From the NCBI RefSeq assembly GCF_050947335.1, contig NW_027473715.1, positions 62,001-126,000 of the forward strand: DNA of 64,000 nucleotides, in the 5' to 3' direction. Every line of letters starts with the position of its first letter. Positions within the stretch are counted from its first letter, which is position 1. Of the stretch, positions 28,901-43,239 are shown piece after piece. Made by a program: the position numbers and the translations under genes. This DNA is from Megachile rotundata. Its lineage: Eukaryota > Arthropoda > Insecta > Hymenoptera > Megachilidae. The notes beneath the pieces were generated by a model. That model ran no database searches, was not told the DNA's origin, and worked only from the letters and a program-made list of their open reading frames with translations.

Positions 28901-28906
28901 GTACAA
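28901..28906 (+). other. 3-bp deletion, only net length change in the array
   Basis: The usual GATAGTACGACAATTAC reads GATAGTACAATTAC here, so one three-base step (GAC, CGA or ACG, not distinguishable) is missing and this monomer is 80 bp. Before it, monomer starts are at 1 modulo 83; after it, all those I checked are at 81 modulo 83 up to 63,991. Copy B of the macro-duplication has the full-length form at the matching place (about 39.19 kb), so the deletion is younger than that duplication. Confidence 0.95.
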
Positions 28907-31266
28907 TTACTATACTCATTACTCTTATTATTATCAATATAACTCATATTATTAGCCATATTATGGTTATAAGATCGATAGAACGACAATTACTATACTC
29001 ATTACTCTTATTATTATCAATCTAACTCATATCATTAGCCATATTATGCTTATATGATCGATAGAACGACAATTACTATACTTATTACTCTTATTATTAT
29101 CAATCTAACTCATATTATTAGGCATATTATGCTTATATGATCGATAGAACGACAATTACTATACTTATTACACTCACTGTTATCAATCTAACTCATATTA
29201 TTAGCCATATTATGGTTATATGACCGATAGAACGACAATTACTATACTTATTACTCTTATTAGTATCAATCTAACTCATATTATTAACCATATTATGCAG
29301 ATATGATCGATAGAACGACAATTGCTATACTAATTACTCTTACTATTATCAATCTAACTCATATTATTAGCCATAGCATGCTTATATGATCGACAGAACT
29401 ACAATTACTATACTCATTACTCTAATTATTATCAATCTAACTCATATCATTAGCCATATTGTGCTTGTATGATCGATAGAACGACAATTACTATACCTAT
29501 TACACTCACTATTATAAATCTAACTCACGTTATTAGCCATATTGTGGTTATATGACCGATAGAACGACAATTACTAACCCTATTACTCTAATCATAATCA
29601 ATCTAACTCATATTAATAGCCACATTATGCTTATATGATCGATAGAACTACAATTACTGTACTTATTACACTCACTGTTATCAATCTAACTCATATTATT
29701 AGCCATATTATGCTTATATGATCGATAGAACGACAATTACTATACTCATTACTCTAATTATTATCAATCTAACTCATATCATTAGCCATATTGTGCTTAT
29801 ATGATCGATAGAACGACAATTACTATACTTATTACACTCACTATTATAAATCTAACTCACATTATTAGCCATATTGTGGTTATATGACCGATAGAGCGAC
29901 AATTACTAACCTTATTACTCTAATTATAATCAATCTAACTTATATTAGTAGCCACATTATGCTTATATGATCGATTGAACTACAATTACTGTACTTATTA
30001 CTCTTATTATTAACAATCTAACTCATATTATGAGCCATATTATGCTTATATGATCGATAGGACGACAACTACTATACTCATTACTCTCATTATTATCAAT
30101 CTAACTCATATTATTAGCCATATTATGCCTATATGATCGATAGAACGACAATTACTATACTCATTACTCTTACTATTATTAATCCAACTCATATTATTAA
30201 CCATGTTATGCAGATATGATCGATAGTACGACAATTACTATACTCATTACTCTTATTATTATCAATCTAACTCATATTATTAGCCATATTATGGTTATAT
30301 GATCGATAGAACGACAATTACTATACTCATTACTCTTATTATTATCAATCTAACTCATATTATTAGCCATATTATGCTTATATGATCGATAGAACGACAA
30401 TTACTATACTTATTACTCTTATTATTATCAATCTAACTCATATCATTAGCCATAATGTGCTTATATGATCGATAGAACGACAATTACTATACTTATTACA
30501 CTCACTATTATAAATCTAACTCACATTATTAGCCATATTATGCTTATATGATCGATAGAAGGACAATTACTATACTTATTACTCTTATTATTATCAATCT
30601 AACTCATATCATTAGCCATATTATGCTTATATGATCGATAGAACGACAATTACTATACTTATTACACCCACTGTTATCAATCTAACTCATATTATTAGCC
30701 ATATTATGGTTATATGACCGATAGAACGACAATTACTATACTTATTACTCTTATTAGTATCAATCTAACTCATATCATTAGCCACATTATGCTTATATGA
30801 TCGATAGAACGACAATTACTATACTTATTACACTCACTATTATAAATCTAACTCACATTATTAGCCATATTGTGGTTATATGACCGATAGAGCGACAATT
30901 ACTAACCTTATTACTCTAATTATAATCAATCTAACTCATATTAATAGCCACATTATGCTTATATGATCGATAGAACTACAATTACTGTACTTATTACTCT
31001 TATTATTATCAATCTAACTCATATTATTAGCCATATTGTGCTTATATGATCGATAGAACGACAATTACTATACTTATTGCACTCACTATTATCAATCTAA
31101 CTCACATTATTAGCCATATTATGGTTATATGACCGATAGAACGACAATTACTATACTTCTTACTCTTATTATTATCAATCTAACTCATATTATGAGCCAT
31201 ATTATGCTTATATGATCGATAGGACGACGACTACTATACTCATTACTCTTATTATTATCTATCTAA

Positions 31267-34200
31267 CTCATATCATTAGCCATATTGTGCTTATATGATC
31301 GATAGAACGACAATTACTATACTTATTACACTCACTATTATAAATCTAACTCATATTATTAGGCATATTATGCTTATATGATCGATAGAACGACAATTAC
31401 TATACTCATTACTCTTACTATTATTAATCTAACTCATATTATTAACCATGTTATGCAGATATGATCGATAGTACGACAATTACTATACTCATTACTCTTA
31501 TTATTATCAATCTAACTCATATTATTAGCCATATTATGGTTATATGATCGATAGAACGACAATTACTATACTCATTACTCTTATTATTATCAATCTAACT
31601 CATATCATTAGCCATATTATGCTTATATGATCGATAGAACGACAATTACTATACTTATTACTCTTATTATTATCAATCTAACTCATATTATTAGGCATAT
31701 TATGCTTATATGATCGATAGAACGACAATTACTATACTTATTACACTCACTGTTATCAATCTAACTCATATTATTAGCCATATTATGGTTATATGACCGA
31801 TAGAACGACAATTACTATACTTATTACTCTTATTATTACCAATCTAACTCATATTATTAACCATATTATGCAGATATGATCGATAGAACGACAATTACTA
31901 TACCTATTACTCTTATTATTATCAATCTAACTCATATTATGAGCCATATTATGCTTATATGATCGATAGGACGACAACTACTATACTCATTACTCTCATT
32001 ATTATCAATCTAACTCATATCATTAGCCATATTGTGCTTATATGATCGATAGAACGACAATTACTATACTCATTACTCTTATTATTATCAATCTAACTCA
32101 TATCATTAGCCATATTATGCTTATATGATCGATAGAACGACAATTACTATACTTACTACTCTAATTATTATCAATCTAACTCATATTATTAGGCATATTA
32201 TGCTTATATGATCGATAGAACGACAATTACTATACTTACTACTCTTATTATTATCAATCTAACTCATATTATTAGGCATATTATGCTTATATGATCGATA
32301 GAACGACAATTACTATACTTATTACACTCATTATTATCAATCTAACTCATATTATTAGCCATATTATGCTTATATGATCGATAGAACGACAAATACTATA
32401 CTTGCTACACTCACTATTATCAATCTCACTCATATTGTTAACCATATTATGCAGATATGATCGATAGAACGACAATTACTATACGCATTACTCTTATTAT
32501 TATCAATCTAACTCATATTATTAGCCATATTATGCTTATATGATCGATAGAACGACAATTACTATACTCATTACTCTTATTATTATCAATCTAACTCATA
32601 TTATTAGCCATATTATGGTTATATGATCGATAGAACGACAATTACTATACTCGTTACTCTAATTATTATCAATCTAACTCACATCATTAGCCACATTATG
32701 CTTATATGATCGATAGAACGACAATTACTATACTTATTACTCTTATTGTTATCCATCTAACTCATATTATTAGCCATATTATGCTTATATGATCGATAGA
32801 ACGACAACTACTATACTCATTACTCTAATTATTATCAATCTAACTCATATCATTAGCCATATTGTGCTTATATGATCGATAGAACGACAATTACTATACT
32901 TATTACACTCACTATTATAAATCTAACTCATATTATTAGGCATATTATGCTTATATGATCGATAGAACGACAATTACTATACTCATTACTCTTACTATTA
33001 TTAATCTAACTCATATTATTAACCATGTTATGCAGATATGATCGATAGTACGACAATTACTATACTCATTACTCTTATTATTATCAATCTAACTCATATT
33101 ATTAGCCATATTATGGTTATATGATCGATAGAACGACAATTACTATACTCATTACTCTTATTATTATCAATCTAACTCATATCATTAGCCATATTATGCT
33201 TATATGATCGATAGAACGACAATTACTATACTTATTACTCTTATTATTATCAATCTAACTCATATTATTAGGCATATTATGCTTATATGATCGATAGAAC
33301 GACAATTACTATACTTATTACACTCACTGTTATCAATCTAACTCATATTATTAGCCATATTATGGTTATATGACCGATAGAACGACAATTACTATACTTA
33401 TTACTCTTATTATTACCAATCTAACTCATATTATTAACCATATTATGCAGATATGATCGATAGAACGACAATTACTATACCTATTACTCTTATTATTATC
33501 AATCTAACTCATATTATGAGCCATATTATGCTTATATGATCGATAGGACGACAACTACTATACTCATTACTCTCATTATTATCAATCTAACTCATATCAT
33601 TAGCCATATTGTGCTTATATGATCGATAGAACGACAATTACTATACTCATTACTCTTATTATTATCAATCTAACTCATATCATTAGCCATATTATGCTTA
33701 TATGATCGATAGAACGACAATTACTATACTTACTACTCTAATTATTATCAATCTAACTCATATTATTAGGCATATTATGCTTATATGATCGATAGAACGA
33801 CAATTACTATACTTACTACTCTTATTATTATCAATCTAACTCATATTATTAGGCATATTATGCTTATATGATCGATAGAACGACAATTACTATACTTATT
33901 ACACTCACTGTTATCAATCTAACTCATATTATTAGCCATATTATGGTTATATGACCGATAGAACGACAATTACTATACTTGTTACTCTTATTATTATCTA
34001 TCTAACTCATATTATTAACCATATTATGCAGATATGATCGATAGAACGACAATTACTATACTTATTACTCTTATTATTATCAATCTAACTCATATTATTA
34101 GCCATATTATGCTTATATGATCGATAGAACGACAATTACTATACTCATTACTCTTATTATTATCAATCTAACTCATATTATTAGCCATATTATGGTTATA

Positions 34201-37200
34201 TGATCGATAGAACGACAATTACTATACTCATTACTCTAATTATTATCAATCTAACTCATATCATTAGCCACATTATGCTTATATGATCGATAGAACGACA
34301 ATTACTATACTTATTACTCTTATTGTTATCAATCTAACTCATATCATCAGCCATATTGTGCTTATATGATCGATAGAACGACAATTACTATACTCATTAC
34401 TCTAATTATTATCAATCTAACTCATATCATTAGCCACATTATGCTTATATGATCGATAGAACGACAATTACTATACTTATTACTCTTATTGTTATCAATC
34501 TAACTCATATCATCAGCCATATTGTGCTTATATGATCGATAGAACGACAATTACTATACTTATTACACTCACTATTATAAATTTAACTCACATTATTAGC
34601 CATATTGTGGTTATATGACCGATAGAGCGACAATTACTAACCTTATTACTCTAATTATAATCAATCTAACTCATATTAGTAGCCACATTATGCTTATATG
34701 ATCGATTGAACTACAATTACTGTACTTATTACTCTTATTATAAACAATCTAACTCATATTATGAGCCATATTATGCTTATATGATCGATAGGACGACAAC
34801 TACTATACTCATTACTCTCATTATTATCAATCTAACTCATATTATTAGCCATATTATGCTTATATGATCGATAGAACGACAAATACTATACTTGCTACAC
34901 TCACTATTATCAATCTCACTCATATTGTTAACCATATTATGCAGATATGATCGATAGAACGACAATTACTATACGCATTACTCTTATTATTATCAATCTA
35001 ACTCATATTATTAGCCATATTATGCTTATATGATCGATAGAACGACAATGACTATACTCATTACTCTTATTATTATCAATCTAACTCATATTATTAGCCA
35101 TATTATGGTTATATGATCGATAGAACGACAATTACTATACTCGTTACTCTAATTATTATCAATCTAACTCACATCATTAGCCACATTATGCTTATATGAT
35201 CGATAGAACGACAATTACTATACTTATTACTCTTATTGTTATCCATCTAACTCATATTATTAGCCATATTATGCTTATATGATCGATAGAACGACAACTA
35301 CTATACTCATTACTCTAATTATTATCAATCTAACTCATATCATTAGCCATATTGTGCTTATATGATCGATAGAACGACAATTACTATACTTATTACACTC
35401 ACTATTATAAATCTAACTCATATTATTAGGCATATTATGCTTATATGATCGATAGAACGACAATTACTATACTCATTACTCTTACTATTATTAATCTAAC
35501 TCATATTATTAACCATGTTATGCAGATATGATCGATAGTACGACAATTACTATACTCATTACTCTTATTATTATCAATCTAACTCATATTATTAGCCATA
35601 TTATGGTTATATGATCGATAGAACGACAATTACTATACTCATTACTCTTATTATTATCAATCTAACTCATATCATTAGCCATATTATGCTTACATGATCG
35701 ATAGAACGACAATTACTATACTTATTACTCTTATTATTATCAATCTAACTCATATTATTAGGCATATTATGCTTATATGATCGATAGAACGACAATTACT
35801 ATACTTATTACACTCACTGTTATCAATCTAACTCATATTATTAGCCATATTATGGTTATATGACCGATAGAACGACAATTACTATACTTATTACTCTTAT
35901 TATTACCAATCTAACTCATATTATTAACCATATTATGCAGATATGATCGATAGAACGACAATTACTATACCTATTACTCTTATTATTATCAATCTAACTC
36001 ATATTATGAGCCATATTATGCTTATATGATCGATAGGACGACAACTACTATACTCATTACTCTCATTATTATCAATCTAACTCATATCATTAGCCATATT
36101 GTGCTTATATGATCGATAGAACGACAATTACTATACTCATTACTCTTATTATTATCAATCTAACTCATATCATTAGCCATATTATGCTTATATGATCGAT
36201 AGAACGACAATTACTATACTTACTACTCTAATTATTATCAATCTAACTCATATTATTAGGCATATTATGCTTATATGATCGATAGAACGACAATTACTAT
36301 ACTTACTACTCTTATTATTATCAATCTAACTCATATTATTAGGCATATTATGCTTATATGATCGATAGAACGACAATTACTATACTTATTACACTCACTG
36401 TTATCAATCTAACTCATATTATTAGCCATATTATGGTTATATGACCGATAGAACGACAATTACTATACTTGTTACTCTTATTATTATCAATCTAACTCAT
36501 ATTATTAACCATATTATGCAGATATGATCGATAGAACGACAATTACTATACTTATTACTCTTATTATTATCAATCTAACTCATATTATTGGCCATATTGT
36601 GCATATATGATCGATAGAACGACAATTACTATACTCATTACTCTTACTATTATCAATCTAACTCATATTATTAACCATGTTATGCATATATGATCGATAG
36701 AACGACAATTACTATCCCTATTACTCTTACTATTATCAATCTAACTCATATTATTAGCCATAGCATGCTTATATGATCGACAGAACTACAATTACTATAC
36801 TCATTACTCTAATTATTATCAATCTAACTCATATCATTAGCCATATTGTGCTTGTATGATCGATAGAACGACAATTACTATACCTATTACACTCACTATT
36901 ATAAATCTAACTCACATTATTAGCCATATTGTGGTTATATGACCGATAGAACGACAATTACTAACCTTATTACTCTAATCATAATCAATCTAACTCATAT
37001 TAATAGCCACATTATGCTTATATGATCGATAGAACTACAATTACTGTACTTATTACACTCACTATTATAAATCTAACTCACATTATTAGCCATATTGTGG
37101 TTATATGACCGATAGAGCGACAATTACTAACCTTATTACTCTAATTATAATCAATCTAACTTATATTAGTAGCCACATTATGCTTATATGATCGATTGAA

Positions 37201-40200
37201 CTACAATTACTGTACTTATTACTCTTATTATTAACAATCTAACTCATATTATGAGCCATATTATGCTTATATGATCGATAGGACGACAACTACTATACTC
37301 ATTACTCTCATTATTATCAATCTAACTCATATTATTAGCCATATTATGCTTATATGATCGATAGAACGACAATTACTATACTCATTACTCTTACTATTAT
37401 TAATCCAACTCATATTATTAACCATGTTATGCAGATATGATCGATAGTACGACAATTACTATACTCATTACTCTTATTATTATCAATCTAACTCATATTA
37501 TTAGCCATATTATGGTTATATGATCGATAGAACGACAATTACTATACTCATTACTCTTATTATTATCAATCTAACTCATATTATTAGCCATATTATGCTT
37601 ATATGATCGATAGAACGACAATTACTATACTTATTACTCTTATTATTATCAATCTAACTCATATCATTAGCCATAATGTGCTTATATGATCGATAGAACG
37701 ACAATTACTATACTTATTACACTCACTATTATAAATCTAACTCACATTATTAGCCATATTATGCTTATATGATCGATAGAAGGACAATTACTATACTTAT
37801 TACTCTTATTATTATCAATCTAACTCATATTATTAGGCATATTATGCTTATATGATCGATAGAACGACAATTACTATACTCATTACTCTTACTATTATTA
37901 ATCCAACTCATATTATTAACCATGTTATGCAGATATGATCGATAGTACGACAATTACTATACTCATTACTCTTATTATTATCAATCTAACTCATATTATT
38001 AGCCATATTATGGTTATATGATCGATAGAACGACAATTACTATACTCATTACTCTTATTATTATCAATCTAACTCATATTATTAGCCATATTATGCTTAT
38101 ATGATCGATAGAACGACAATTACTATACTTATTACTCTTATTATTATCAATCTAACTCATATTATTAGGCATATTATGCTTATATGATCGATAGAACGAC
38201 AATTACTATACTTACTACACTCACTGTTATCAATCTAACTCATATTATTAGCCATATTATGGTTATATGACCGATAGAACGACAATTACTATACTTATTA
38301 CTCTTATTATTATCAATCTAACTCATATTATTAGCCATATTATGCTTATATGATCGATAGAACGACAATTACTATATTTATTACTCTTTTTATTATCAAT
38401 CTAACTCATATTATTAGCCATATTAAGCTTATATGATCGATAGTACGACAATTACTATACTCATTACTCTTATTATTATCAATCTAACTCATATTATTAG
38501 CCATATTATGGTTATATGATCGATAGAACGACAATTACTGTACTCATTACTCTTATTATTATCAATCTAACTCATATCATTAGCCATATTATGCTTATAT
38601 GATCGATAGAACGACAATTACTATACTTATTACTCATATTATTATCAATCTAACTCATATTATTGGCCATATTGTGCATATATGATCGATAGAACGACAA
38701 TTACTATACTCATTACTCTTACTATTATCAATCTAACTCATATTATTAACCATGTTATGCAGATATGATCGATAGAACTACAATTACTATCCTTATTACT
38801 CTTATTATTATCAATCTAACTCATATCATTAGCCATATTATGCTTATATGATCGATAGAACGACAATTACTATACTTATTACACTCACTGTTATCAATCT
38901 AACTCATATTATTAGCCATATTATGCTTATATGATCGATAGAACGACAATTACTATACTTATTACTCTTATTATTATCAATCTAACTCATATTATTAGCC
39001 ATATTAAGCTTATATGATCGATAGTACGACAATTACTATACTCATTACTCTTATTATTATCAATCTAACTCATATTACTAGCCATATTATGCTTATATGA
39101 TCGATAGAACGACAATTACTATACTTATTACTCTTATTATTATCAATCTAACTCATATTATTAGCCATATTAAGCTTATATGATCGATAGTACGACAATT
39201 ACTATACTCATTACTCTTATTATTATCAATATAACTCATATTATTAGCCATATTATGGTTATAAGATCGATAGAACGACAATTACTATACTCATTACTCT
39301 TATTATTATCAATCTAACTCATATCATTAGCCATATTATGCTTATATGATCGATAGAACGACAATTACTATACTTATTACTCTTATTATTATCAATCTAA
39401 CTCATATTATTAGGCATATTATGCTTATATGATCGATAGAACGACAATTACTATACTTATTACACTCACTGTTATCAATCTAACTCATATTATTAGCCAT
39501 ATTATGGTTATATGACCGATAGAACGACAATTACTATACTTATTACTCTTATTAGTATCAATCTAACTCATATTATTAACCATATTATGCAGATATGATC
39601 GATAGAACGACAATTGCTATACTAATTACTCTTACTATTATCAATCTAACTCATATTATTAGCCATAGCATGCTTATATGATCGACAGAACTACAATTAC
39701 TATACTCATTACTCTAATTATTATCAATCTAACTCATATCATTAGCCATATTGTGCTTGTATGATCGATAGAACGACAATTACTATACCTATTACACTCA
39801 CTATTATAAATCTAACTCACGTTATTAGCCATATTGTGGTTATATGACCGATAGAACGACAATTACTAACCCTATTACTCTAATCATAATCAATCTAACT
39901 CATATTAATAGCCACATTATGCTTATATGATCGATAGAACTACAATTACTGTACTTATTACACTCACTGTTATCAATCTAACTCATATTATTAGCCATAT
40001 TATGCTTATATGATCGATAGAACGACAATTACTATACTCATTACTCTAATTATTATCAATCTAACTCATATCATTAGCCATATTGTGCTTATATGATCGA
40101 TAGAACGACAATTACTATACTTATTACACTCACTATTATAAATCTAACTCACATTATTAGCCATATTGTGGTTATATGACCGATAGAGCGACAATTACTA

Positions 40201-41558
40201 ACCTTATTACTCTAATTATAATCAATCTAACTTATATTAGTAGCCACATTATGCTTATATGATCGATTGAACTACAATTACTGTACTTATTACTCTTATT
40301 ATTAACAATCTAACTCATATTATGAGCCATATTATGCTTATATGATCGATAGGACGACAACTACTATACTCATTACTCTCATTATTATCAATCTAACTCA
40401 TATTATTAGCCATATTATGCCTATATGATCGATAGAACGACAATTACTATACTCATTACTCTTACTATTATTAATCCAACTCATATTATTAACCATGTTA
40501 TGCAGATATGATCGATAGTACGACAATTACTATACTCATTACTCTTATTATTATCAATCTAACTCATATTATTAGCCATATTATGGTTATATGATCGATA
40601 GAACGACAATTACTATACTCATTACTCTTATTATTATCAATCTAACTCATATTATTAGCCATATTATGCTTATATGATCGATAGAACGACAATTACTATA
40701 CTTATTACTCTTATTATTATCAATCTAACTCATATCATTAGCCATAATGTGCTTATATGATCGATAGAACGACAATTACTATACTTATTACACTCACTAT
40801 TATAAATCTAACTCACATTATTAGCCATATTATGCTTATATGATCGATAGAAGGACAATTACTATACTTATTACTCTTATTATTATCAATCTAACTCATA
40901 TCATTAGCCATATTATGCTTATATGATCGATAGAACGACAATTACTATACTTATTACACCCACTGTTATCAATCTAACTCATATTATTAGCCATATTATG
41001 GTTATATGACCGATAGAACGACAATTACTATACTTATTACTCTTATTAGTATCAATCTAACTCATATCATTAGCCACATTATGCTTATATGATCGATAGA
41101 ACGACAATTACTATACTTATTACACTCACTATTATAAATCTAACTCACATTATTAGCCATATTGTGGTTATATGACCGATAGAGCGACAATTACTAACCT
41201 TATTACTCTAATTATAATCAATCTAACTCATATTAATAGCCACATTATGCTTATATGATCGATAGAACTACAATTACTGTACTTATTACTCTTATTATTA
41301 TCAATCTAACTCATATTATTAGCCATATTGTGCTTATATGATCGATAGAACGACAATTACTATACTTATTGCACTCACTATTATCAATCTAACTCACATT
41401 ATTAGCCATATTATGGTTATATGACCGATAGAACGACAATTACTATACTTCTTACTCTTATTATTATCAATCTAACTCATATTATGAGCCATATTATGCT
41501 TATATGATCGATAGGACGACGACTACTATACTCATTACTCTTATTATTATCTATCTAA
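31267..41558 (+). repeat. 10.3-kb tandem macro-duplication, copy B
   Basis: About 124 monomers (10,292 bp). It ends within 41,553-41,565, where the array returns to TTATCTATCTAACTCATATTATTAACC, the parental form of the hybrid joint. A private substitution is AATGACTAT at 35,050. Internally it repeats everything seen in copy A: the 19-monomer duplication joint, the doubled dimer near 34,194-34,525, and the TATATTTATTACTC and AAGCTT monomers at 38.4-39.2 kb. Near identity over 10 kb of rapidly evolving satellite implies a recent event. Distinct substitutions in both copies argue against a simple assembly duplicate. Confidence 0.92.
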
Positions 41559-43239
41559 CTCATATTATTAACCATATTATGCAGATATGATCGATAGAAC
41601 GACAATTACTATACTTATTACTCTAATTATAATCAATCTAACTCATATTAATAGCCATATCATGCTTATATGATCTATAGAACGACAATTACTATACTTA
41701 TTACACTCACTGTTATCAAACTAACTCATATTATTAGCCATATTATGCTTATATGATCGATAGAACGACAATTACTATACTTATTACTCTTATTATTATC
41801 AATCTAACTCATATTATTAGCCATATTAAGCTTATATGATCGATAGTACGACAATTACTATACTCATTACTCTTATTATTATCAATATAACTCATATTAT
41901 TAGCCATATTATGGTTATAAGATCGATAGAACGACAATTACTATACTCATTACTCTTATTATTATCAATCTAACTCATATCATTAGCCATATTATGCTTA
42001 TATGATCGATAGAACGACAATTACTATACTTATTACTCTTATTATTATCAATCTAACTCATATTATTAGGCATATTATGCTTATATGATCGATAGAACGA
42101 CAATTACTATACTTATTACACTCACTGTTATCAATCTAACTCATATTATTAGCCATATTATGGTTATATGACCGATAGAACGACAATTACTATACTTATT
42201 ACTCTTATTAGTATCAATCTAACTCATATTATTAACCATATTATGCAGATATGATCGATAGAACGACAATTGCTATACTAATTACTCTTATTATTATCAA
42301 TCTAACTCATATTATTTGTTATATTGTGCATATATGATCGATAGAACGACAATTACTATACTTATTACTCTTATTATTATCAATCTAACTCATATTATTG
42401 GCCATATTGTGCATATATAATCGATAGAACGACAATTACTATACTCATTACTCCTACTATTATCAATCTAACTCATATTATTAACCATGTTATGCAGATA
42501 TGATCGATAGTACGACAATTACTATACTCATTACTCTTATTATTATCAATCTAACTCATATTATTAGCCATATTATGGTTATATGATCGATAGAACGACA
42601 ATTACTATACTCATTACTCTTATTATTCTCAATCTAACTCATATCATTAGCCATATTATGCTTATATGATCGATAGAACGACAATTACTATACTTACTAC
42701 TCTTATTATTATCAATCTAACTCATATTATTAGGCATATTATGCTTATATGATCGATAGAACGACAATTACTATACTTATTACACTCACTGTTATCAATC
42801 TAACTCATATTATTAGCCATATTATGGTTATATGACCGATAGAACGACAATTACTATACTTATTACACTTATTATTATCAATCTAACTCATATTATTAAC
42901 CATATTATGCAGATATGATCGATAGAACGACAATTACTATACTTATTACTCTTATTATTATCAATCTAACTCATATTATTGGCCATATTGTGCATATATG
43001 ATCGATAGAACGACAATTACTATACTCATTACTCTTACTATTATCAATCTAACTCATATTATTAACCATGTTATGCATATATGATCGATAGAACGACAAT
43101 TACTATCCCTATTACTCTTACTATTATCAATCTAACTCATATTATTAGCCATAGCATGCTTATATGATCGATAGAACTACAATTACTATACTCATTACTC
43201 TAATTATTATCTATCTAACTCATATCATTAGCCATATTG
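41082..43239 (+). repeat. 26-monomer tandem duplication, copy 1
   Basis: 2,158 bp repeated directly at 43,240-45,397. The joint lies somewhere in 43,240-43,393. Shared marks: GATAGGACGACGACTAC, TTATCTATC, the rare GATCTATAGAACG (41,664 and 43,822), GTTATCAAACTAAC, TATAAGATCG with CAATATAACTC, TTAGTATC, ATTGCTATACTAATTAC, ATTTGTTATATTG and TCCTACTATTATC. The start of this copy overlaps the end of macro-duplication copy B, so it was built partly from that sequence. Confidence 0.9.

Larger units (their letters stand above)
21061..31266 (+). repeat. 10.2-kb tandem macro-duplication, copy A
   Basis: About 123 monomers (10,206 bp, including a 3-bp deletion) repeated directly downstream as copy B. 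The left joint lies within 21,055-21,067 and the right joint within 31,261-31,273. At the right joint a TTATCTATCTAACTCATAT monomer start is fused to a CATTAGCCATATTGT end, a hybrid not present at either outer edge. Offsets to copy B are 10,206 bp at first (22,162 to 32,368) and 10,292 after 28.9 kb. Differences I noticed: 26,118, 28,537, 28,756, the 3-bp deletion near 28,904 and one missing monomer at 28,221. Shared rare variants (TTACATGATCG, TATGCCTATATG, ACACCCACTG) confirm common origin. Confidence 0.92.

Noticed and set aside
21061..41558. Assembly artefact explaining the 10.2-kb duplication
   Set aside because: Both copies have private substitutions, copy A has a 3-bp deletion and a missing monomer, and the joint is an in-register hybrid. 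Read support would still be decisive.
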